A stretch of 64,000 nt of DNA from Saturnia japonica (lineage: Eukaryota; Arthropoda; Insecta; Lepidoptera; Saturniidae). The notes beneath the pieces are model-generated. The model had not been told where the DNA came from and searched no databases. It saw only the letters and a list, made by a program, of their open reading frames with translations. The stretch is from NCBI GenBank assembly GCA_033032175.1, contig CM065331.1:9486370-9550369 (forward strand), read 5' to 3'. Both the position numbers and the translations under genes were made by a program. The stretch's first letter is position 1, and each line of letters starts with the position of its first letter. This document shows positions 55,217 to 64,000 of this stretch, piece after piece.

Positions 55217-56242
55217 ATATCGACGCAAGAAAACGTATTTGCTGTAAGTAACAAAAATGGCGTAAGTAGACAGAAAACACAGTTAGAATCAGTTTTTTTT
55301 TTCCGCGTCGAATGGTCTTAATAGCACCAGTCACAGAAAAGTTGAGGGTTTATAGGCTAGCATGGTAGGGGCATGTCTTGAGGAGGGATGAAAGTTATAT
55401 AACCAAAATAATGTTAATTATGAAGGTAGATGGATATAAGACTAGAGGAAGACCGAAGAAAGTATGGATGGATTGTGTGAAGAATGAAATGCGTATAAAA
55501 GGTGTGAATACTGTGATGATATTCGATAGAGTAGAGTGGACCCTACTTAAGTAGGATATAGGGTAAGAAGATGATGATGATGAATGGTCTGGGTCTCATA
55601 CCGCTACGATGAAAAAAAATCTAATTTCCCGTAATATTTTTGGAAAATTTACAAGTTCAAATTGCTGCAAGTCTCCTAAAAATGGGTGTTTTGTACTATT
55701 CTACTTACAGCAAAAGTGTGGTTTGTATTTTGCACCTGATGCAAAATTCTCGTATATAATGCAAATATGACGTAACTAACTTATAGCATTTTATTTATAC
55801 AAAACATCCAACATTTACATAATTTAAAACAATACATTCATGGTAACAGTATGTATTTAAATAACCCTTATCTCTTTAATGTTACATAGTTGTTCAAATA
55901 TTTCGAGTAAAGCATTTATACATTTGAAAATATGTTTTGGAAATTAACTATCTCCATAGAAAACAATAAAGTAGGTACTTATGATGTTCTTCAGTTATTT
56001 AACTGAAAAGTCTAATGGTGTATGTAAGTAGTAAAAAACCTACTTCTCATATCTTTGGGAAAAATGCTTTTATTGTACTAAATGAATATTATTTTAACTA
56101 AAATGTGTACAAAAAATCAGTTTTATGTCAGTGATAATTAAGAAGTATAATGATTTTTTTTTTCTCATTTAAAAACAGTTTTTTTGGCTCTGTTGAAAAG
56201 TTAGGTTTTGGCTACTTAGGCCAGTTACGTTTTCTTGCGTCG
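55217..56242. repeat. Possible 1-kb element with terminal inverted repeats
   Basis: TATCGACGCAAGAAAACGTA at 55217 recurs inverted at 56223-56242. A weaker match continues inward (GGCGTAAGTAG with CCTAAGTAGC). A further internal inverse pair is TTTGCTGTAAGTA (55239) and TACTTACAGCAAA (about 55704). It contains a LINE fragment (55340-55590). No transposase is seen, so it could be a non-autonomous DNA transposon. Confidence 0.4.
55340..55590 (+). pseudogene. RTE-type LINE C-terminus and GAT tail
   Basis: The frame reads KLRVYRLAW, stop, GHVLRRDESY, GRPKKVWMDCVKNEMRIKGV and FDRVEWTLLK, then a stop and a GATGATGATGATG tail. The GHVLRR and RGRPKK.W.D.V motifs are those of an RTE-type LINE end. Confidence 0.7.
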
Positions 56243-56744
56243 ATATGGTTGTTTTTAAGGTCCAACTCCGGTCTCCAGTAAGCCTTGCTACGTGAACTTG
56301 CCAAATAAGAATCCATTTTAGCTTTTATGTGTATCTTTCAGACATTTTATACGATATAGTTATTATAAGACTAATAAATATGTGTAAAATTATAAATTCT
56401 GTCAACTCTGTTGGTTGTATACCGTGATGATGGTATTCAAGTAAGCATAATTTTTTTAAAGCTAGACATGAATAACTATGATTTTTATCTGTGCAAAGAT
56501 ACACATTTCGCGGAACCTTGACGGAGCAGAGAAAGATAAAGAATAAACTTTATTAATATTATTTTTTATTTGTTATAATTTACACTATCTGTCAGCTTCC
56601 GGAACACACATAGAGGTGTACACATCAAAACATCCTACCACCAAGCTATAGCTTCATAACGTTTTCCTTCAACGAAAACTCAGGATCACTGTAGGAATCG
56701 AGATCTGAAAATTACTTAAAACAGATTATACTGTTAGCCATATG
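56243..56744. other. Unassigned, with a small shared block
   Basis: 56645-56725 (TTTTCCTTCAACGAAAACTC) is shared with 57930-57995. Nothing else is supported. Confidence 0.4.
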
Positions 56745-56858
56745 GGTCCTGGAGTCTCAGACAGCTTTTACAGCTTCACCGTGGCTTGGGGGCGAGCACT
56801 CAAGGCACTCGGCAGCGAAAGAGTGGCAACATGCTCAAGGGTGTCTGTTCGGGCTCAT
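56745..56858 (+). repeat. Family D fragment
   Basis: TTTTACAGCTTCACCGTGGC, TTGGGGGCGAGCAC and GGCAGCGAAAGAGTGGCAAC match the start of the family. Confidence 0.55.
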
Positions 56859-57190
56859 AAATTGGTTAGGGGTATGCAAAATTATTTAAGGTCACTTGCG
56901 CGTGGAACTCGGACGGATACCGGCGCGGCGGCTAACGTCTAACGAGACAGTTTTTTAAAGTTTCGGAAGTGCTGTACATATTTCGGTTTGGCGGTTGGTG
57001 TAAATGTATTTAGATCCTGGAACACTCGAATAAACATCATCGGCGGCAACTTCGGTGGCGAAATGTAAGTGAACGTTCATCCCGGTTATAGTATAAGTAC
57101 CATATTTGACGGTTATTTTGTGTGGTATCTACTTCCAGCTAGTTTAAAAATATACAATCCACTTTATCTACAGAAGTAGAATATCACACT
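56859..57190 (+). promoter_or_regulatory. GC-richer patch, possible 5' exon
   Basis: ACGGATACCGGCGCGGCGGC (56913) lies in a GC-richer patch. Further on, GGCGGCAACTTCGGTGGCGA is followed at 57065 by AATGTAAGTGAA, a good splice-donor form. This could be a non-coding first exon, but there is no transcript evidence and no acceptor nearby. The candidate exon at 61366 would be a possible partner. Confidence 0.2.
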
Positions 57191-57830
57191 ACATTCTACA
57201 TCACACTACAGTGCCAAAGTGGCCAAACCTCGGCTTGGGCTGTTCCTGTAGTTGTAACTAAGTCGCGAACTGGCTAATTCCCTATCCGTGGAAATTCGAT
57301 CTAAACTAAAATATACATGTATGTATAATATATACATGTTCCCACCTGTTTGCGCGATAATGAGTGGACTGCATGGAATTTATTAAAATTAAGCAGCAAC
57401 GAAAAGATTTTGATGTACCTACGAATGCTAAGTGAAATTCATATGTGAACCGATGCGATAATGGGGAACAAATGTAGGTAGGATAGGAAAAAGAGGTACT
57501 CACAATTTTGAGTCACAAACTGTCCAGCCCGAAGATGGATCCTTTCTTCCAAATTACAAGGTTTTTGATATGTGCGCGTGGTCAGGCTCAACGGCACGAT
57601 TTTGTCGGAGCGATACGGTGCGTTTTATGCTAAATCAACGAAGACACTGGCGCGTATGACGATAGGTACAAGCCAACGGTAGGAATTTAGACGGTGCGGG
57701 GTGGGGGGCGGATTCAGGGATGGAACTTTATAACATCGATTCACAATACGATAAAGAGGCGCAAACACCACCTTTTGGGAGGAAGAAAGGAACATGTGTA
57801 TATGTATTAAGTGATCTGGTAATTGTTGTC
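57191..57830 (+). repeat. Family D copy split by about 520 bases
   Basis: CAGTGCCAAAGTGGCCAAAC, CTCGGCTTGGGCTGT (57207-57244) and GGGAGGAAGAAAGGAACATG (57767) are adjacent in the copy at 52.97 kb. The intervening 520 bases have no recognisable coding content and may be an unidentified inserted element. Confidence 0.5.
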
Positions 57831-58296
57831 TAAACTAACCAGTACAGGAAAACAATAAAAAGATACCTTGCAGAACCCATGTGGACAGATTTTCAATGTC
57901 AGAAGGTTCTACCAACCATGCTATGGATTCATGACGTTGTTTTCCTTCAACGAAAACTCAAGCTCACTATGAGAAGCAAGGTCTGAAAATGACTCCTAAT
58001 CCATTGTTACTTACTACCCTTACCACTCCGCTCTGATTACTGAATATACGCTGACTGATCCTGGTACACGACAGGCCTAAGATTATCACTATGGTGGGTA
58101 TTTCATCTGTTCTATGGTAATTGTGATCAAGACAGACGTAATTATCATGTTCTATCACTTTGCTAGGTGTTCTGGTTTCCTCAAAATATTTTCTTTCACC
58201 GTCAGACGATAGTGTTATTTAATTAGGGTATATAACATAATGTGTATAAATTAATTTACACACCTTCCATATTTCCAGCTTATCGTTAACACACAC

Positions 58297-58302
<6 letters not shown>
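57831..58302. other. Unassigned, with short repeat phrases
   Basis: 57900-57995 shares a block with 56.65 kb. Nothing else is supported. Confidence 0.4.

Positions 58303-58351
<49 letters not shown>
58303..58351. repeat. AG dinucleotide microsatellite
   Basis: An essentially perfect (AG)n run of nearly 50 bases, preceded by an AC-rich stretch. Confidence 0.95.
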
Positions 58352-58354
<3 letters not shown>

Positions 58355-58664
58355 ACATGGTAGATATAATCTCTGTTTTTCTGAATTATATATATAAAAA
58401 TCGAACGGGGTTACGTTTTGTTACTCCCATGTCTCTAAAAGGAAATGAAAGGTTTGTTGTCTTCTTTATTACCATGACAACGTGTAGGCCACACCTTCAC
58501 CTATATAATTTCCCATTATTTATGAAAGGTATATATTTATTCATTCGCAATATTCACCTAAATTATGTATATTATAGGTTTTTGGTAATGCTTAATGAAA
58601 GTACTGACCGTAGGAAAAAGGAGAAGCATTTGGAATCTTGTGATCTCTTTTGGTATGTTATCAT
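58352..58664. other. Unassigned AT-rich DNA
   Basis: A 141-codon frame over 58357-58782 spans this and the next LINE fragment and has no motif; it is likely chance. Confidence 0.4.
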
Positions 58665-58810
58665 CATCATCAACCTTTACCAGCGCACTTCTGGACATAG
58701 GCCTCTCCCAAGGTTCGCCATCGGATCCGAACTCCGGCTTTCCACATCCAGTCACTTCCAAGTCATCGCTCCATCTACTTAGATGTGATCTCCACTCCAT
58801 CGGTTGTCGG
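58665..58810 (-). pseudogene. LINE C-terminal fragment with GAT tail
   Basis: Minus frame: MEWRSHLSRWSDDLEVTG and SALVKVDDDDN, ending in GATGATGAT. The RWSDDL motif and the GAT-type 3' tail indicate an RTE-type LINE end. A clear frame change follows RWSDDL. Confidence 0.55.
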
Positions 58811-59268
58811 CTCTTCTGCAGACCTGACCTGACCTGCCCACAGCATTTTTAGCTAGCTTAATTTTTTTGTTTGCAAAAGTATCGTTTGCATTGATGAAGT
58901 AAAATAGTACTTACTTTTCTCTGCTCATACCAATATGGTCGTATATAAGTAGGCGCGCGCGTTAAGTGCCATCTATCGATAAAATATAGTACTTCAGAAA
59001 TAATAAATACATACACATACACATACATACATACACATACATAATAAATTAAGGTAAATTTTTTTTAGTTATATTATAATTTTGTATTGTTCATATTTAA
59101 TTAGTTCTAAGTTATTCCTTTGCAAAGATTTTCAAGAAAATTATCCAGTATTATAATATATACACTTATATAATAATATATATATACTTTAATATTTGTA
59201 TTTATAAAATGTTGTATGTGACTAAATGACGTCACAGTTAGGTTTCCTTTAAAAATAATGAGCTTGTA
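58811..59268. repeat. Spacer with ACATAC microsatellite
   Basis: An irregular ACAC/ACATAC run lies at about 59004-59045. TGACGTCAC occurs at about 59228. The rest is AT-rich. Confidence 0.5.
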
Positions 59269-60869
59269 CACTCATCAAAAAAGTCTAAGCGACTTGTACT
59301 AATTTAAATTTTAGGATAGTTCTTCATATTATAACGTTGTATTTTATTTTTAAAATAATATCTTTAGGATTCTATGATGTAAAAATAACAGCTGTTGTCT
59401 TTATAAGTTCTTTTAATAACAGAAATGAACAATATTAGAATATACTGTAGAAACTAAGATACATAAGGAACTAAACTTTTTTCTTACAAAATGAAATTTC
59501 TAAAGAAAATGTATTTATTGTGAAAGAATAGAACAATTTAATACAAAGTATGGGCTCCTCTGCTATTCAGAACTTGTCGGCAACGATTATTCATTGAATT
59601 AATGAGACTGTTTATGTCATCTTGCGGTATTCGCTCCCAATGGAATTGTAGCAAATCCTTCAGCTGTTGGGTTGTTGTCGCTCCGTCCAAGTCCTTCAAA
59701 ACACGTCTCTGGAGCATGTCCCATGCGTGCTCGATGGGGTTGAGATCTGGCGATTGTGCAGGCCAGGGCAATACCCGGATGTTCTCCGTTGCAAAGTATT
59801 CACTGGTTCGCCGAGCTGTATGTAAACGCGCATTGTCATGCATTAACCAAAAATCGGAGCCAAAGGTTTGTGCAAATGGGTAGACATAAGGTCTGAGAAT
59901 ATCCTCAATGTAATTTTCAGCATTCATGTTTCCATTTACAAAAACGAGCTCAGTTCGCCTGTTCTTCATAATACCCGCCCATAATATAACTGTTGAGCCG
60001 CTGTATGGATGAACTTCCTGAACGCACTTGAGCCTTTCAGTATTTCCGGGCCGACGATACACTCGCACCCTTCTTGTATCAGGCTTAAACCCGAATCGCG
60101 ACTCATCGGAAAACATAATTTTATCCCATTGTTCCTGGGTCTATGTTATGCGTTCTCTACACCATTCATATCGACGAGCGCGATTCCCGTGACGTATCGG
60201 TGGGCACCTGATTGGGCGTCGAGCTCGTAGGCCGTACTCATGCAGTCAATTTCGCACAGTTTGAGGACTTACATATCAACACCACTTGAAATTTGTAGCC
60301 TCAAATTTATCTCTCGAGCGGTTAACATCGGCTGGCGTCTTGCAGTCAGTTATATGTACCGGTCTTGCCGAGTGGTTGTACTCCTTTTACGGCCTGGATG
60401 CTGTTCAGCGGGTTCTCCTGTATTATTGTAGCGCTGCCAAAGACGACAAATAATACTTCTATGAATGCCAAAATGTCGAGATACCTGAGATTGATTACTT
60501 CCCGCTTGCAACATCCCTACAGCTCTTTGCATTTAATCTGCCATCAAATGACGTCGCTTCATGACGTAAAGAATATCTAACAATTCAATTTTGTCGCTAA
60601 CTTTATTTAAATGGTTGGTAAAATTATAAAATCAAGACTAAACGTAGCAATTAAAACGCACTTAAATTCAAACAAATTCGCAGTCATTTGAATTTTATGA
60701 AAAAACAAAACATAATCAAATATTTTTTTTACAACCAGCCAGTATGTCATCAATAACAAAAAAGTTTACTTACCTACGCACTTTGTTTGAGTAAATATTT
60801 AGAAATTAAATAATATAAATGGAAAAATTTGTAATATCACGCATGTTGCTTAGACTTTTTTTATGTGTG
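59269..60869 (-). mobile_element. Tc1 transposon, full length
   Basis: 1601 bases between TA duplications at 59267-59268 and 60870-60871. The ends are inverted copies of about 28 bases: CACTCATCAAAAAAGTCTAA on the left and CACACATAAAAAAAGTCTAA (inverse) on the right. A broken transposase gene lies inside on the minus strand. The ends look usable by a related transposase in trans. Confidence 0.9.
59538..60532 (-). pseudogene. Tc1-type DD34E transposase, disrupted in its first half
   Basis: Tc1 transposase binds the terminal repeats and cuts and pastes at TA. N-terminus (60532-60350): MQRAVGMLQAG, SQVSRHFGIHRSIICRLWQR (helix-turn-helix) and the GRKRSTTTRQDRYI linker. Then come a TAA stop in place of the codon after RYI, a 2-base insertion near GVD/VSPQTV, a TGA within VRN-LHEYGL and a TAG within ERIT-TQEQWDK. 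The second half, from MFSDESRF (60116) to the stop at 59538, is fully open for 192 codons. It has all three catalytic acids: D in FSDES, D in MHDNARLHTAR and E in SPDLNPIEHAW, with 34 residues between the last two. The damage is few point changes, so the copy is fairly young. Normal length is about 340 residues. Confidence 0.9.
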
Positions 60870-61365
60870 TATTTAAGTTTATTAGACATAGTTATAACTT
60901 CCTTCTAAATATGTATTTACTATAATGAGAATTATTTTTGTATCCAACTCGACACAGAGATGTGAAATTACTGTATCACTACTAAAATAATATAAATATA
61001 CAACTGTAATGTTAAAAATTTAATAAACTACCGACCATAGTTAATATTTTGGTTGTAACTCACAAAAGAAACTTAGAAAGTTTCAAGGAATAACACCATT
61101 AAAAGTTTTTAGAATTCAAGACTATTCTATATAGTTTCCAGTTCGGAAAAATTCGCTTCCGTTGACTTGAAATGGCCTAGGGGTGTACCAATTAGCGGCG
61201 TCCGGAGCAGAGTTCCATTGTCGACTAGAGACCGAGTCGCAACCCTGACGTTACATTGTATACATCATTATTGCGACATAATATTATATTATCATCAAGC
61301 ATTATACATATACTAGAGAAGCAGATCAATGGCTACATTTTTACTAACTATATTTTATGTTACAG
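60870..61365. other. Spacer, possible decayed SINE
   Basis: 61170-61255 has AATGGCCTAGGGGTGTACC and AGACCGAGTCGCAACCC, which could be degenerate A and B boxes like those at 11.65 kb. Nothing else is supported. Confidence 0.3.
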
Positions 61366-61398
61366 CTGCGATGAGTAGAGATTCCAGAGCTCCTTGCG
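61366..61398 (+). CDS. Candidate 33-base exon
   Basis: Upstream is TTTTTACTAACTATATTTTA followed by TGTTACAG, a consensus-like branch point (TACTAAC) and acceptor. Downstream is G|GTAAGTGG, a consensus donor. The 33 bases are open only in one phase, giving an in-frame ATG and MSRDSRAPC. It could be a microexon or the exon with the start codon of a gene extending beyond the window. No conserved domain can be judged from so few residues. Confidence 0.3.
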
Positions 61399-61451
61399 GT
61401 AAGTGGATTCAAGATCGGTAGCGCGTTACTAATACCTGTTTTTTTTTCATA
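61399..61451. other. Short spacer after the candidate exon
   Basis: It begins with the donor-like GTAAGT; a T run is at 61440-61449. Confidence 0.3.
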
Positions 61452-61615
61452 TGACCTTACTGTTAGTCTGAGGTGCCCCTATCCAAAAACAGAGGCGCTG
61501 ATGGCTTTTAGAGCTTTACCGGGCTTAGGGGCGAGCGCTTAAGGCACACAGCCGCGAAAACGTGGGCAACAAGCGCGCAATGGTGCCAGAGGGGCCGGAC
61601 CTCAGCTTGATAAGT
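61452..61615 (+). repeat. Family D copy
   Basis: CCCCTATCCAAAAACAGAGG, GCTGATGGCTTTTAGAGC, GGGGCGAGCGCTTAAGGC, CGCGAAAACGTGGGCAAC and GGGGCCGGACCTCAGCTTG lie in the family order. Confidence 0.65.
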
Positions 61616-62062
61616 ATTACAAGCCTCCATAGGCTACGGTAGCCGCTTACCATCAGGTGGCATCTGTGTTTGCCAGCTTCGTAGTAGAAATAAATGGTTA
61701 TGATAAGAATCACATTTACACGCAGGCGAATCAGCGGGTTAAATTTAGTTTTAATTGTTACACAGGCAGACAAAATATAAGGTCTAAATTTGATCTCTTA
61801 TTTATCACTAGGTGCGCCACGCGAGTTCGCCTGTGTTGATTTTCGACCAAATCTCCACCAATGCCAGTTAATTTACGGTTAATGCACCGCGTTTTATGGT
61901 CAAAGCGTGAAGTTAAATAGCCTATAACCATCATTAGTAAATCTTAAATCTAAAAACCCATAAATGCGTATGTTAGTAATCGTCTAAATTCTGAATGACT
62001 TTACTAACTGAGTTGATCTTTATAAACTATATTTGTTTTATCGAGACGATGGTTGAAAGATA
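61616..62062. other. Unassigned spacer
   Basis: Nothing supported. Confidence 0.4.
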
Positions 62063-62439
62063 TCGACCCTTCGAGTCTCAAATGTAGTAAAAGCCAAAAC
62101 ACTACTTTAGGGAAAACGCCAAAAACCGAATAAGTAGAAATAAAAATGTTTATAACTTTTTTTTTTAGAGCTATTTTGAGCAAAGCTAGTTTGAGCAATG
62201 TTCAAACAAAGACTTCATTTACGAGAGTTGACCAACGACTAGAATGTCAAGTACCACAACAAATAAAGGAAAAACTGAATTTGGTTGCTAAATAATCTGA
62301 GTAGTAAAAGACATTTTTAATTGAAATATAAAAATTTGAAATGTACAGATCGATAGAGCTCGTGAAAGTAAGTAAGACAGCGTTTAAAGTCGATTTTGGG
62401 CAAAATGACTTTTACTACATTTGAGACTCGAAGGGTCGA
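62063..62439. mobile_element. Tc1/mariner-type MITE
   Basis: A perfect 34-base inverted repeat at 62060-62093 and 62409-62442 includes TCGACCCTTCGAGTCTCAAA. TA occurs just outside TCGACCC on both sides, consistent with a TA target duplication. The 310-base interior has no gene (a short minus frame overlaps it by chance). Confidence 0.65.
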
Positions 62440-62679
62440 TATGTTAGGGTCCGATAAGTGACGCTATGGTCGAGCCATTAAACGGTAAATACAGTCAATT
62501 ATTGTGTTTATTATAATAGTTCTAACAATAGATTAGATTCGCAATTTGAAAGAAAAAGAGCATAGTATACGCTTGTTTTAGAACGAGACAGAGATACGAG
62601 ATCATTTTGGTATGTGCTATCGGCCTTTGTAATAAAAACAAATCCCGTTTATTTTTGCAAAATATAAGGCTATAAGTGT
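62440..62679. other. Unassigned spacer
   Basis: Nothing supported. Confidence 0.4.
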
Positions 62680-63029
62680 AATTTAATATTTGATTGACCA
62701 AGGCGTTACTTTGCGGAAGTCCATAGTAAATAAATTATCCGAAATTTCTAAACTAATTCCTCCTGAAACAAATTAACAGTTGTTTCGTCTTTCTGCAACA
62801 AAAAACATTTGTACTTAATGAATATGTTAAACAAATATTAAAAAAAAAAAGATAGTAATAGTTTTTTTTAGTTGTCCATCACATTTATTAAGTAACGTTT
62901 TTTTTTTGTTGTAGAAAGCCGAAACAACTGTTAATCTGTTTCAGGCGGAATTGCCTAAGAAATTTCGGATAATTTATTAACTATGGATTTCCGCAAAGTA
63001 ACGCCTTTGTCAATCATATACTAAATTAC
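62680..63029. mobile_element. Hairpin MITE with long arms
   Basis: Arms of about 155 bases (62680-62836 and 62876-63029) are inverse copies around a loop of about 40 bases. Matching blocks are TGATTGACCAAGGCGTTACT with TGATTGACAAAGGCGTTACT, and AATTATCCGAAATTTCT, AACAGTTGTTTCG and ACTTAAT. The target duplication is unclear. No gene lies inside. Confidence 0.8.
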
Positions 63030-63097
63030 GGTCTTATGCAACCTTTGGCCTATCTATTACATTCTGGTCTATACTAAATATATGGTTTTAATTATAC

Positions 63098-63443
63098 TAT
63101 CGATAACCCAATGATCGAAATTCGATCAGCGTCTTTTTAATCATAGACTATTTTCTGTTTGACATTTGCAGTATGAACCTAAACAATGAATATTATATCA
63201 CTTGCTGTCACTTGTCATTGAGTGACAATGTCAATATTTTGGGGGGTCTAAGTTCAATGGCACTTGTCAGGTTAGAATTCGCAGTATTAATTTATTTTAT
63301 TTTATATATTATTAACAGATATTATAGATAAATTTTAAATTTCTGCACTTCTTCTCCATATAAACTTTAACCATGTCAAATCTCAGTCTTCCGTGCACGC
63401 AATACGCAGAAAAAGGGGTAGAACGCGTTTGTTTCACGTATTA
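63098..63443 (-). mobile_element. Helitron-like element, family E (copy 2)
   Basis: Inverse of 8817-9170 over its whole length. The end has hairpin GATCG-aattt-CGATC, then 13 bases and TAG|T (CTAG with its first base changed). Confidence 0.55.
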
Positions 63444-63744
63444 ACACATAGATATATCGGTAGGTCACTGCACTAGGATGCATGGTTGTCTTTTTGAATT
63501 TTCTCAAGTTCTCACTTTGCCTGTACTATCGAGGAGCTGGATTTTCCTAAACATTAGCATGGTGGTGAAGCCAATATTCATGGGCTCCTGTAAACTGTGC
63601 TGAATTACTTTAGTGGCGACATCTACATTCAGGTCCTGGTGAGTGTTTTCATTTTTTAGATACCAGGGTCAGGTCTCTTAAAGTACCTATATGCTCGGAG
63701 TTTTTCTGCGTGTTTATTTTGCGTCACCTACATATTTCTAAGTA
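63444..63744. other. Unassigned spacer
   Basis: Nothing supported. Confidence 0.4.
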
Positions 63745-63860
63745 TTACTGGACTCAAGTGGCAGCGTAGAAGAGATGGCCGGGATCCACGTACTGGAAGA
63801 CGCAGCGTGGGCAAACCAGCCACAAGGCGTTGTGGAGATCTTTACCCAGCAGTGAATGTC
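63745..63860 (+). pseudogene. LINE C-terminal fragment
   Basis: LKWQRRRDGRDPRTGRRSVG followed by KPATRRCGDLYPAVN. The arginine-rich GR..GRP.TR pattern resembles the end of an RTE-type LINE protein in a shifted frame. It is short and weak. Confidence 0.4.
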
Positions 63861-64000
63861 TTTCAAATGATATGATGAAGGATTAATTCACTAAGTATAT
63901 AGTCTTGATCACTTCACTTTGGAAACAGTTAATTATAAGGACCTTATTGATCTGTTTGGTACATCCTCATATAGTAAAAACAAGCGTAAAGCTCGCCTGA

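Noticed and set aside
58357..58782. 141-codon open frame on the plus strand
   Set aside because: It begins in plain AT-rich DNA and ends in the antisense of a LINE fragment, with no consistent protein-like content.

Overview
This window looks like a gene-poor stretch of an insect nuclear genome, most likely a moth or butterfly. I infer this from strong AT-richness, no long open coding regions outside mobile elements, and many Helitron copies that begin TCTATAC and end in a small hairpin plus CTAG, sitting between A and T. Further support comes from several tRNA-derived SINE families, 3' ends of RTE-type and Jockey-type LINEs, and one short stretch built on TTAGG, the lepidopteran telomere motif. 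No species can be named. No complete host gene is certain; three weak host-gene signals are listed below.

Layout. 1-10 kb: a decayed mariner (1.99-2.93 kb), a Helitron sitting inside a LINE 3' end (3.44-4.09 kb), SINE and MITE fragments, and an RTE-type LINE 3' end. 10-28 kb: scattered Helitron, LINE, SINE and MITE pieces separated by plain AT-rich DNA, plus small CpG-rich islets near 17.3, 22.7, 24.0 and 25.3 kb. 28-40 kb: mostly unassigned AT-rich DNA with a Jockey-type fragment (32.1 kb), more Helitrons and SINEs, and a short telomere-like repeat (37.6 kb). 40-43 kb: a LINE abutting a full Helitron, two Helitrons 35 bases apart, and a possible small tail-anchored protein gene (43.0 kb).

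43.98-47.87 kb is the most striking part, a three-layer nest. A dispersed repeat was split by a Jockey-type LINE, and that LINE was split by a 3.3-kb foldback-like element. Its long inverted arms each consist of about three tandem copies of a 496-base unit, and each unit variant is mirrored in the opposite arm. The small core differs in composition and holds a 59-codon open frame.

49-64 kb: a very young miniature LTR retrotransposon (TRIM) with two near-identical 194-base LTRs, a fragment of a RHD/RPDI-type retrotransposon C-terminus, and more SINEs and LINE ends. Beyond these lie a 1.6-kb Tc1 element with intact terminal repeats but a broken transposase gene, two hairpin MITEs, and a possible 33-base exon at 61.37 kb. 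The window is best read as a record of nested insertions, most of them dead, inside an intergenic region or a very long intron.
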